Source: Chroococcidiopsidaceae cyanobacterium YX2bin18 (GTDB lineage Bacteria; Cyanobacteriota; Cyanobacteriia; Cyanobacteriales; Chroococcidiopsidaceae). Taken from it: 64,000 nucleotides of DNA. The position numbers and the translations under genes were made by a program. The notes under the pieces are model-generated. The model did not search any database. It saw nothing but the letters and a program-made list of their open reading frames with translations, and had not been told where the DNA came from. This document shows, in pieces, positions 50,124 to 59,103 of this stretch. Positions within the stretch are counted from its first letter, which is position 1, and every line of letters starts with the position of its first letter. The stretch spans positions 1-64,000 of the forward strand of contig JAUJND010000003.1 in NCBI GenBank assembly GCA_030446505.1. Reading direction: 5' to 3'.

Positions 50124-51003
50124 AAGTATGGGAGTATTCTGCCAGCATTTTTCTCAGTCCCTGTCGCCAGTGCGGGGGATGAGTTTCTAAAACCTTGGAT
50201 ATTTTCGCACAGGAGAGGACAGAATAGGCAGGACGCTGGGCGGCAGTGGGATAGTCGGCAGTTGCGATCGGGGTAACGCGCTGCACTTTAAGAGAAAAGC
50301 CGAGGTGTTGGGCTTCTTCAAAGATGGCAACGGCGAAGTCGTACCAGCTAGCAACGCCGCTATTTGTATAATGGTATGTCCCAGGAATATCTGGACGTTT
50401 TAGATGGGGAAGCAACTCGGCTACTGCATTTGCCAGGTCACCTGTCCAAGTGGGGCTACCAATTTGGTCGGTGACAACGCGGATTTCTTCACGCTCAGAA
50501 CCCAACTTGAGCATTGTTTTGACAAAGTTATTGCCATAAGTACCGTATACCCAACTAGTACGGAAGATAAGGTGGTTATCGCCGTTGTACCGAATTGCTA
50601 ATTCACCGCCGAGTTTGGATTCACCGTAGACGCTGAGAGGGTTTGTTTTGTCAGTTTCCTGGTAAGGGTGGCTTTGGCAGCCATCAAAGACGTAATCGGT
50701 AGAAAAGTGAATCAGGAAAGCTCCTAATTTTTCAGTTTCTTGAGCCAGAATTCCAGGAGCGATCGCATTAACAGCTTTTGCCGCTTGGGGTTCGCTCTCA
50801 GCTTTGTCTACAGCAGTGTAGGCAGCGGCATTAATCACCACTTGCGGTTGAACTTCTCTGATTAATTGGCGTAGATTATCCGGCTGGATCAGGTCTATAG
50901 TAGGGCGGGCGACAGCAATGACATTCGGGTATGGTGTGAGCGACTGTTGCAATTGTTGACCTAGCTGCCCTGTGCTACCGATAAGTAAAATTAATTGACT
51001 CAT
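50095..51003 (-). CDS. rmlD: dTDP-4-dehydrorhamnose reductase
   Basis: 302 residues. LILLIGSTGQLGQQLQQSL is the Rossmann NAD(P) site; VINAAAYTAVDKAESEPQAA, FSTDYVFDGCQSHPY and the catalytic YGESKLGGE (YxxxK) identify RmlD, the last step of dTDP-L-rhamnose synthesis. The upstream rmlC is broken and separated by a TnpB element, and no rmlB is in the window. The frame is intact. Confidence 0.95.
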   Translation of the reverse strand: MSQLILLIGSTGQLGQQLQQSLTPYPNVIAVARPTIDLIQPDNLRQLIREVQPQVVINAAAYTAVDKAESEPQAAKAVNAIAPGILAQETEKLGAFLIHFSTDYVFDGCQSHPYQETDKTNPLSVYGESKLGGELAIRYNGDNHLIFRTSWVYGTYGNNFVKTMLKLGSEREEIRVVTDQIGSPTWTGDLANAVAELLPHLKRPDIPGTYHYTNSGVASWYDFAVAIFEEAQHLGFSLKVQRVTPIATADYPTAAQRPAYSVLSCAKISKVLETHPPHWRQGLRKMLAEYSHTYESTNSLRR

Positions 51004-51005
51004 AA

Positions 51006-52256
51006 AAACCTCACGGGAGCTTGGGAACCTAGCGTCTTTAGACCTGGGAGGAAAAGCGGCACGGGATACTTCAGTATCCCGTGAATATTCTTGCTTGGAT
51101 GAGTTATAATAAGCCTATGATTCAATCCATATCTGTAAAAAGTAAACTTATAGTCCCTCCTAACATCCGTCCACAAATTGACGAGACGTTGGAAGGGTTT
51201 GCGGATGCTTGTAACCAGATATTGGAAATAGCTAAAAAGGAGAAGTGCTACAACACAACTAAACTGCACCATCTGGTTTACAAGCCAGTACGCGCTGCAA
51301 CAGGACTTAAAGCCAACCATGTCTGCCAAGCTATTCGACGGGTAGTTGGTAATTCCAAAGCGAGTAAACAAGTCCACGTTTTTAGACCCACTTCTATAAG
51401 CTTGGACGTTCGTACATTTAAGTATGTGGAGGATGGGCAAACTGTAGGGATCACTCTGAAGTCTGGACGGGTTAACTTCAAGCTGTCTATTGGCGGGTAT
51501 CAGATTGCCTTGCTTAGAGGACAAAATTTGACTTCGGCAACACTGAATAAAACTCGTCAGGGCGACTACTACATTAACTTTGTAGTTGAAATTGACACGC
51601 CTCCAACAGGCAAGACTCCGAAAGTTATTGGAGTCGATTTGGGTAGACGTGACATTGCCACTACAAGCTCTGGTAAGGCTTGGAATGGCGGTAAATTGCA
51701 AGCCACTTGCCCAAATTTAACAGTTAATCGTCGCTTCAAAGCAAACGCACTAGAGGCTCTAGACGAGTTCTCAAGAGGCTTTCTGGCAGAGAGCAACGAT
51801 TTCAGAAAAATATCAATCACACCATTAGCCGTCAGTTGGTTAACGAAGCTCGGGCATCTGGGTCTGCAATTGCATTTGAAGACTTGACTGGAATTAGGGA
51901 CAGAGCAAAAGTGAAAGGGACTAATCAACGTCGCCAACACCATAGTTGGGCTTTCTATCAACTCAGGCTTTTCACAGATTACAAAGCAACTATTGCTGGA
52001 GTCCCAATTGTTCTTGTTAACCCGCTACACATCGAAGACTTGCCATTCCTGTATGCATATCGGCAATAGACTTGCTAAGTCTTTCAAGTGCGTGAACGTC
52101 AGATGTGGGTGGGCTGGAGATGCTGACCATAATGCGGCTAATGTAATCTCGCTTCTTGGGGGTTCCGTAATCAATCCCGAACGACCATTCTTGAGTTGCT
52201 ATGCGCGCAATTTAGGTCTGGGGCAAAGCCCGTCTCTTTAGAGCGGGAATGAAAGC
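51006..52256 (+). mobile_element. Second TnpB-only IS element, inserted between rmlC and rmlD
   Basis: A perfect 10-bp-stem hairpin (CACGGGATAC-TTCA-GTATCCCGTG, 51060-51083) marks the left side. At the right side is CCCGTCTCTTTAGAGCGGG (52229-52247), a stem-loop of the kind found at TnpB right ends. The tnpB lies between them. Outer limits are approximate. No transposase (TnpA) is present. Confidence 0.65.
51081..52241 (+). pseudogene. tnpB: TnpB (second type), two frameshifts
   Basis: Three frames join: 51117-51800 contains the RuvC-I Asp in VIGVDLGRRDIATTSSG; then from 51836 AIAFEDLTGIRDRAK gives the RuvC-II Glu; then from about 52040 CHSCMHIGNRLAKSFKCVNV and AGDADHNAANVISLLG give the zinc finger and RuvC-III Asp. 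All catalytic residues are readable, but the reading frame is broken twice (about 51800 and 52040-52065). It is only distantly similar to the TnpB at 45.8 kb, so these are separate insertions of different families. Confidence 0.85.
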
Positions 52257-52270
52257 TTACTGCTGTTGAT

Positions 52271-52853
52271 TCACTTAATCCTCTTTAACTTTAGCAAGGC
52301 TTGTAATTGAGGAATACTATCAGGTGAAGACTTCGAAAACGTTTTCAGGAGTTGACCAGCTTTATCTTTACCAGAAAGTACGGGTGGGGTGGTGAGGCCA
52401 ATTAATAGCTATATCGGGATCATTCAAAGCAGACAGCGTTCGTGTTGAGGAGCGTAGTAATCTGTAGTTTGTAAAGAACTTCAGCTGCTGCTGAAATTAC
52501 TAGAAAACCGTGAGCAAATCAGGGGGAAGTTGACGTTTGTTTTCCGCACTGAGGATGCAGCTTACCCGGCAAAGGTTGGGGAACTTTTTTGCGGATATCT
52601 ACGGCGACATCAAAAATAGTGCCTGCGATCGCGCGTACCAATTTCCCTTGAGGCTGCTGAATTTGGTAGTGTAGCCCCCGCAAAACGTTCTGGGCGGAAG
52701 GAATGGTTATCTTGCACAAAGTTAACAGCCAGCCCAGTTTTTTCTATAAATGCTTTTTCGTTATAACTTTCATAGAAAAAGCCGCGATTGTCTCCGAAAA
52801 CACGGGGCTCCGATGATTAAAACATCAGCGACTTCAGTTGGCAAAATGTTCAT
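52271..52853 (-). pseudogene. rmlC: dTDP-4-dehydrorhamnose 3,5-epimerase, several frameshifts
   Basis: Minus-strand pieces: MNILPTEVADVLII (start 52853), RGFFYESYNEKAFIEKTGLA with VNFVQDNHS, then NVLRGLHYQIQQPQGKLVRA with IFDVAVDIRK, then AHGFLV and APQHER, then NDPDIAINWPHHPPVLSGKD ending in LLKLKRIK at 52271. These are the RmlC cupin motifs in the right order, but at least four shifts separate them. The gene is certainly nonfunctional as read, so dTDP-rhamnose would need another rmlC elsewhere. Confidence 0.88.
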
Positions 52854-52909
52854 TTCTCATTACACTTTTCATTAGTAACCTGATAGCAACATCTACTGTA
52901 TCTCAATTC

Positions 52910-53576
52910 ATGAACCAAGAAGAATATCTTAAAAAGCTTTACGAGAATCGTTTTGATTACAAACAAAGAAAAGCTAAACTAGCTCTTTGGAAAGTTCTTA
53001 TTCAGTCTTTTTTACAAAACATATTGCAGGTAAACTCGGTTGTTTTGGATATCGGTGGTGGTTACTGCGAGTTCATTAATCAAGTTAAAACTAGTCAAAA
53101 TATCTTATAGACCTCAATCCTGACGCTAAAAATTTTGCAAATCCAGATATAAATGTACTTAATATTGATATATTAAACTTAAATGATCGTGATTTAACTT
53201 TTCCGCAATTTGATCGAATATTTATTTCAAACTTCTTTGAGCATTTGCGTAATAAGAAGAATTAATCCAAGTTTTATTATTTTTTGTTTTTAATTATCTT
53301 AAACCTGGAGGATCACTCCTAGTAATTCAACCAAATTTTAAGTATTCATCGAAGGAATACTACGATTTTATTGATCATGAGTTGCCAATTACCCTTATCT
53401 CTCTTCCAGAGATGTGGAAACAGTTGGGTTCAAAATTAATGTACCCAAGTTTTTACCGTTTACTACAAAGGTGAGACCAGCTTCGCCCTGAGCTTTTAAA
53501 GCTTTATCTTAGATTACCTTTTTTATGGTATTTCTTGGGTGGTCAAATGTTTGTTAAGGCGGCTAAACCACTCTAG
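52910..53576 (+). pseudogene. Class I SAM methyltransferase, frameshifted
   Basis: From the ATG at 52910: NQEEYLKKLYENRFDYKQRK and motif I VLDIGGGYCEFINQV, then a shift near 53100 to DLNPDAKNFANPDINVLNID, FDRIFISNFFEHLRNK, a shift near 53262 and LKPGGSLLVIQPNFKY; the end FLGGQMFVKAAKPL is reached after an in-frame stop near 53472. This is a sugar- or lipid-modifying type of methyltransferase by context. It runs opposite to the rest of the locus. Confidence 0.8.
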
Positions 53577-53615
53577 CTGCTTGAGCATTGTAAATATCCT
53601 CAACAATAATACTCC

Positions 53616-54713
53616 TTAGACACCACAATATTTAATAAAACACTTTAAGACAAAATTGCACTGAGGATGGCTTCCGTTGTTAAATATCCATTCATGGATA
53701 TCTTGTAGAGTTGCTTTTGGTGTAAGTGTGGGTCGCCATCCTGTTTTATCGATGACTTTCGATGAGTCAGTGATAAAAATTGGGATATCGCCAGAGCGTT
53801 CTTCTAGGTAAGCTTGGATTTGAGTAGATTTACCTGTAATTGCTTCGCACAATTGGGTAGTTTCGATTAGAGATAGGCTGTTACTAACTCCACCACCAAC
53901 ATTAAAGATTTCACCATCCAGGTCAGTAAAATGCTCTAGTTGATAGGTAACTAGCCTTAATAAGTCTTTAACGTGCAGTAAGTCTCTAACCTGTTTACCT
54001 GTGCCACCAAAGCCAATATAGTTGAGCGGTTTTTGAAAGTAATGAGCAGCAACCCAGAGTACAAAAACACCTTGATCGACTTTGCCCATTTGCCACGGTC
54101 CTGTAATTACGCCGCAACGGTTGATTATTGCCTGAATACCATAAGCTTGCCTGTATTCTTCAATTAAAAGTTCAGAGGCTAACTTTGTAGTTCCATAAAG
54201 AGAACGATGACCATTGAGGGGAAAATCTTCTGAGATACCTTTGTCTGAGACACCGGGAAGATCTTGAGTGGGTAAGATCGCAACTCGGCTAGGTAACTCT
54301 TGTAATTGCAGGGATTTAAGAGCAGCAATTGGATACACACGACTGGTAGACAAAAACACTAATCGAGCCTGTGTAAGTCTTGCTAGCTCCAAAATGTTAA
54401 TTGTACCCAGTAAGTTAGTTTGAAGCACATACTGGGGCGATGTGAACCCCGCTAACACGGAAGGTTCGGCAGAGCAATCTATAATAGTTTCTACATCAAG
54501 TACGCCTGGCTCTAGATCCGAGGGGGAGCGGATATCACCATGAACAAACTGAATACCTAACTGCTTGAACCGGGAAAGATTTAATTCCGAGCCGCGACGA
54601 CGTAGATTATCTAAACAAATAATTTGCCATTGAGGATAGAGTTTTTTTAGACCAATTGCCAGCGAGCTACCAATAAATCCAGCTCCACCTAAAACTAAAA
54701 CTTGATTAGGCAT
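53616..54713 (-). CDS. NAD-dependent sugar epimerase (extended SDR, CDP-paratose epimerase-like)
   Basis: 365 residues. VLVLGGAGFIGSSLAIGLKK binds NAD; VFLSTSRVYPIAAL and YGTTKLASELLIEEYRQAYG (YxxxK) form the active site, and GRGVITGP-like NRCGVITGPWQMGKVDQGVF follows. The pattern fits CDP-paratose/tyvelose epimerases and related 2-epimerases. The last ~15 residues (CNFVLKCFIKYCGV) look unlike the family and may be readthrough. It overlaps the next gene upstream by 8 bases, so the two are cotranscribed. Confidence 0.85.
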   Translation of the reverse strand: MPNQVLVLGGAGFIGSSLAIGLKKLYPQWQIICLDNLRRRGSELNLSRFKQLGIQFVHGDIRSPSDLEPGVLDVETIIDCSAEPSVLAGFTSPQYVLQTNLLGTINILELARLTQARLVFLSTSRVYPIAALKSLQLQELPSRVAILPTQDLPGVSDKGISEDFPLNGHRSLYGTTKLASELLIEEYRQAYGIQAIINRCGVITGPWQMGKVDQGVFVLWVAAHYFQKPLNYIGFGGTGKQVRDLLHVKDLLRLVTYQLEHFTDLDGEIFNVGGGVSNSLSLIETTQLCEAITGKSTQIQAYLEERSGDIPIFITDSSKVIDKTGWRPTLTPKATLQDIHEWIFNNGSHPQCNFVLKCFIKYCGV

Positions 54714-55491
54714 TCTGCTTTAATCCAACTCTATTTTTGCTTAGGTGGTAGTCCCCGCGAGAAAGATACTTCTCTAGCCAGGCATACAGGACAATAAATA
54801 GATAGCGGCTACCCATTTCTTTAATTTTTAGCTTAGAAACTCCTGTTTGGCGGTTATACCATTTGATAGGCACAACCTTATAAGAAAAACCTCTAACAAT
54901 AGCTTTTAACGGCAGCTCTACTGTGAGGTTAAAATGGTGGCTAAGAATCGGTTGAATTCCATCAATAACTTCTCGACGGTAAATCTTAAAAGCATTGGTA
55001 ACATCGTTGTAATGTAGACCAAATATAACTTTGATGAATAAATTAGCTAAACGGTTTATATACAATTTATGTATTGGGTAATCAACTACCAAACCACCCT
55101 TAATAAACCGGGAACCAAAAACACAGTCGTATCCTTCTTGCAACTTGCGATATCCTGCAACTAAGTCTTTTGGGTCATCTGAGGCATCTGCCATTACAAT
55201 TGCTACAGCATCGCCTTTAAACTCCGCTAGCCCACGACGTACTGCGAACCCAAAACCATTGGGCGGCTGATTATTTACATATCGAACACTTTTGAATACT
55301 TGTGATAAGTTTTGACAGACAGCTAGAGTTGTGTCTGTACTATTGTCGTTGACTATCACAATCTCATGATCAATCTTTTGCTCTTGAAGGGTGTCAACAA
55401 TATTACTAACAGTTCCATGTAGACAGCTTTCTTCGTTATGAGCAGGTATAATAACTGAAATTCTCACTACTTCTCCCTCCCCCACTTTCAC
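54706..55491 (-). CDS. GT2 glycosyltransferase, dolichol-phosphate-mannose-synthase-like
   Basis: 261 residues. ISVIIPAHNEESCLHGTVSN, IVIVNDNSTDTTLAVCQN and the metal site VAIVMADASDDPKDLVAGY are those of DPM1/GtrB-type enzymes; GSRFIKGGLVVDYPIHKLYI and LPLKAIVRGFSYKVVPIKWY complete the fold. There is no C-terminal membrane pair, so it is the short soluble type. It transfers a sugar to a polyprenyl phosphate, which a membrane glycosyltransferase can then use. The polytopic protein further upstream is a candidate partner. Confidence 0.9.
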   Translation of the reverse strand: MKVGEGEVVRISVIIPAHNEESCLHGTVSNIVDTLQEQKIDHEIVIVNDNSTDTTLAVCQNLSQVFKSVRYVNNQPPNGFGFAVRRGLAEFKGDAVAIVMADASDDPKDLVAGYRKLQEGYDCVFGSRFIKGGLVVDYPIHKLYINRLANLFIKVIFGLHYNDVTNAFKIYRREVIDGIQPILSHHFNLTVELPLKAIVRGFSYKVVPIKWYNRQTGVSKLKIKEMGSRYLFIVLYAWLEKYLSRGDYHLSKNRVGLKQNA

Positions 55492-55909
55492 CCCTATTTT
55501 AAAGATAGTAGCATTTTCAAGCCATTTTTAGGATAAACAGGCTTACAGTTTAATAGGCTTTACGTTTACTCGACTTGTCTACAGTACGACCGAGCATCGG
55601 TGTAGCTGAATTATTATTCAAAGCATAAATTAGAGCCTTCCCAAATTGGTATATGCCTTATTACTAAAGTATTTAGCAACATCTAATGTATATAACCAGT
55701 TTCAGTAATTGCTAAGGGCTTATTATTCAGAACGTAAGTTAAAAGCACCAGTTTATTTTAAGCTCATATTAAAAAATTACTAAACTTTGAAAAATATACT
55801 ATTAATGAATCCTATGAACTACTACAGGCGATTTAAAGAATGATGTAGTGATGGCAATTGTCTTAGTTAACTAGCTCTTCTACTAACTGATATTTGTATT
55901 AAACACTAA
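55492..55909. other. Gap in the glycan locus; possible decayed sequence
   Basis: No intact gene. On the minus strand a short stretch reads DVAKYFSNKAYTNLG, which echoes the DVAKALNNSAYNNSGW part of the module in the next gene, preceded by YVLNNKPLAITETGY. This may be a decayed fragment or chance. Confidence 0.3.
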
Positions 55910-58121
55910 TTAGTCAAGGACAACTACTTCGATTGAGTTATTCAATTGGGTAGCCTCCTTACTTACAGAACTGTAAGCCCAACCTTTAAGAATTACTTTC
56001 CCAATTGGCAAAACATGAGTACTGATTTTAGTATCCCAACCAGAGTTATTATATGCAGAATTATTTAATGCTTTGGCAACATCTGCTCTTTCCAAACTTA
56101 CAGGAGCTACTGCAACCAAAGAATTATTATCTCCGTATGTGATAATAATGCTGTCTGCTGGTCTACCTTCATCAACTACAATAGCCCAACCAGTGGCAGT
56201 GAAAGAAGTAGCCTTTTGCACCTCGACTTTTTGTCCACTGGGGGTATTATTTATCGTATCAAAAAAACCAGTTGCGTAATTTGGAGCAGCTTTGAAGTTA
56301 ATTTCTTTAACATTAGGAATAATAAAGCTATCTGGGGAATTTGTTATTTTATGGCTACCATTAAGTTTAAAAGCTTTTCCTATATTACTATCAAAAGCCC
56401 AGGCTTCTACTTTAATAAGACCCTTCGAAAGCAGACTAGAAGAAAAAGCTTTCTGCCAACTCGAATTATGGTATAGTTCGTTTATTGAAGCTTTAGCAAA
56501 ATCTTTACTTACATCTCTCGTATCAACCACTGTAAATATAATAGAGTTACTTTCAACGTTGTCAATAGTAGAGTTACTCTCCACATTCTCATAAGTAAGA
56601 ACAACTGAGTCGGCTGGTTCTCCTCTTTCTGGTAAAATAGCCCATCCTGAAGCAAAATCTACATTATCGTTTACTTTTATTAAAGTATCAAACGAACCAT
56701 ATGCTTCAGAATTCAAGTCATTAGCTCCCTTAATATCTTGAATTCTGCTACTTCTCACTAACCCCGGTTTCAGAAATCCTAAATTATCAAGAGCATCTAC
56801 TGTAGACTTTAAAGTAACTACATCTGGATAAACCCTTGTTCTCAAGCATTCTTCTTGTTGCACAAAGTTTATAAATAACAAGCAAGATTTTATTTGTAAA
56901 CGAGATGATCTTAAATCAGCCATTTTTTCAACTGCATAGATAGAAGTAGATAGGTGTAAAACTAAGAGAATTGCTCCTAAAAAAAATGTGGATCGAGTAA
57001 GTAATTGTTTATTGGTTGAGAAAAAATATTTTTTCTTGAGGTCGTCAGCAACAATTACTGTTAAGTAAATAACTGATACAGTTAGGTAGACAGAGAAAGT
57101 TGTATACCTTGAATCAAGAGACTGTTGAACGCCAAAGCCTAATCTTCCACAAGTAGTTATTATTGCGCTAATAATTGTGTAAAATCCAATCGTTAGCCAA
57201 GCAGCCATACGATGTAAAAGTGTAAAATCTCGTGAGAATCTTAACAAATAAACACATGAAGCTGAAAAAAGTATAATTAAAATTAAGCCTATAATTGGAG
57301 CAGTAATTAGGGCATTTATGCCTTTGCCGAAGCTAAGTGGAGCACCTAGAAAAGACAAGAAGTAATGAATTGCTTGTTGTGGATGTACTAAAACTTCTGA
57401 AAATCTGGGATGCTGCGATGGCTTTTTGTAATTGTGAAAATAAACTACTTCGTTTAATATGAAATTTGCTATCCAACTAATGACTAACCACCTACTTTTA
57501 TTCAACTCCTTTCGAGATTTGAGTGCCAGAACAGGAAACACCACAATCCAGCACAGTACTCCGTTAGCGAAGGAAAAAGTGCTAATTGTTGATAGTACCA
57601 TTGAAATTAAAAACTTGATTGTTGTTACCAATTTAGAGTAGGCGACTAATATGCAAGTTGTAATGCACGCAATAGGAAAGAATATAATCATTTGCATACC
57701 CCATAACCAGTTTTCCCCTTGGATGGGAGCAAATATAAGTAAATTTGCGATACTAGCTATTAATAACTTCTTTACTATGCCGCCACTAACTGTTAATTTG
57801 CTTAGGGAATAGATATTAAGGGAAATAATACAGGCAAGTAAAAATGTAAATAACATTTCATACCTGACATCCCAGTGGGTCAGATATGCTAGAATAATAA
57901 ATATAAACTTTGGGAAAAATAATCTACTTTCATTATGCTGCATCAACAAATCATTAATAGAAAAGAACCATTATGAATCTTTTCAAATATTGGAGCAATC
58001 CCCACTGGTCCCAGTAGGGAACATTAACGCTATAAATTGAAATAAGAATTCCAAGAAAACAAGCAGGTAAAAGTGCTAAGTAAAAACATAATATTTTTCT
58101 AAATCTATAAGCAGATTGCAT
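55910..58121 (-). pseudogene. Polytopic membrane protein with two C-terminal GWAI/RPAD modules, 5' frameshifts
   Basis: The long frame (57949-55910, 679 residues) begins with a non-natural TTG-type start inside LLMQHNESRLFFPKF. The true start is probably the ATG at 58121 (MQSAYRFRKILCFYLALLPA, then SVNVPYWDQWGL), reached only by two shifts near 57965-57995 (via FEKIHNGSF). The intact protein would have about 737 residues. About ten to eleven membrane segments occupy residues 10-360 of the long frame, with VPYWDQW, QHNESR and LTHWDVRYE, a pattern of cyanobacterial GT-C-like envelope proteins. Residues 408-545 and 546-679 are two copies of the module (GWAILPERGEPADSVVLTY; GWAIVVDEGRPADSIIITYG). 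Residues 454-470 hold a short internal duplication (NVESNSTI / NVESNSII). It may transfer sugars or hold glycan chains; function not shown. Confidence 0.75.
55913..56728 (-). repeat. Two tandem copies of the GWAI/RPAD module
   Basis: The 56315-56728 copy is diverged (GWAILPERGEPADSVVLTY, YHNSSWQ, VEAWAFDS). The 55913-56314 copy is close to those in the lipoprotein and the large glycosyltransferase (INFKA...GFFD, GWAI..EGRPAD, ITYGDNNSLVAVAPV, DVAKALNNSAYNNSGW, GWAYSS). Confidence 0.8.
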
Positions 58122-58352
58122 AGCTTTAATTGAATATAATAATTTTGCTATTACTGTTTTTATTAGGTTGATATTGATGCTCAGAATTCATTCTCAAATC
58201 TAAAAAATTTACTTCTTTTAATGATACTATCAACTGTAAACTCAGGTTAAATCAATTGTTAAAAATTAGCAAGTCAAAATAATGTAGATAACGGCAAATT
58301 TTTTAGGGTATAGCTAGATTTACTGCTAACTGTTATTTGCCGTATTTACTAG

Positions 58353-58955
58353 TTAGTCACGTACAACAATTTGACGAGTATTTCCTAATTGGTTTGCTTC
58401 CTTAGTTGTAGAATTGTAAGCCCAAGCTTTTAAAACTACTTCGCCAGCAGGTAAGGCAGAAGAGTCAAGAGTAGTGCTCCATCCAGAGTTTTTATACGCA
58501 GGACTTTTCAAAGCTTTTAAAACATCTGGTCTTTCCAAATTTACGGGAGCGACTGCAACCACCGAATTATTATCTCCATACGTAATAATAACTCTATCCG
58601 GTAGCTTGCCTTCTTCAGGTATAATAGCCCAACCGATTACAGTAACAGGAGTTCCCTTTTGGATTTCGACTCTTTGTGTACTGGAGCCATTTATTGCATC
58701 GAAAAACCCAGAGGAATTTCTAGAAGCAGCTTTGAAGCTAATTTCGTTAACATTGTTGACCCCAGGAATAGCAACGGTATTTGACGAAGCAGTCGCTTGA
58801 GGAGAAGATGTAGCTACAGGACTTGCAGGTGAACTAGGTGAATCAACTGGACTATTAGCGCTTTCAGTACCAGTAGAGCAGGCAGCTAATGACATAGCTA
58901 TTACTGAAATCACAAATTTGGTTGTGTAACGAAAAGTCTTTTTGGGTTGAATCAT
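58353..58955 (-). CDS. Lipoprotein made of one GWAI/RPAD module
   Basis: 200 residues. Lipoprotein signal FVISVIAMSLAACSTG with lipobox LAAC (lipidated C26), a Ser/Pro/Ala linker to about residue 62, then a single module from residue 68 to the end: VNEISFKAASRNSSGFFDAI, GWAIIPEEGKLPDRVIITYG, NLERPDVLKALKSPAYKNSG, LKAWAYNSTTKEANQLGN. It has no other domain, so the module itself must fold and act alone at the envelope surface. It lies between the membrane protein with two modules and the two-domain methyltransferase, on the same strand. Intact frame. Confidence 0.8.
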   Translation of the reverse strand: MIQPKKTFRYTTKFVISVIAMSLAACSTGTESANSPVDSPSSPASPVATSSPQATASSNTVAIPGVNNVNEISFKAASRNSSGFFDAINGSSTQRVEIQKGTPVTVIGWAIIPEEGKLPDRVIITYGDNNSVVAVAPVNLERPDVLKALKSPAYKNSGWSTTLDSSALPAGEVVLKAWAYNSTTKEANQLGNTRQIVVRD

Positions 58956-59103
58956 AACTACCAGTGAATTGATTAACTAAATAGGTAAATTAAAACACAG
59001 ATTGAGATTAATATTTATGCTAGCCGAGATCATCTGAATAATTTGGAGCGGCTTCATATATAACTATTGCCTTTACTAGGGAGTATTTGGCATGGTAAAC
59101 TCA

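Noticed and set aside
51000-51701. Minus-strand frame across the second TnpB
   Set aside because: Antisense of tnpB; no domain, and the plus-strand pieces carry RuvC motifs.
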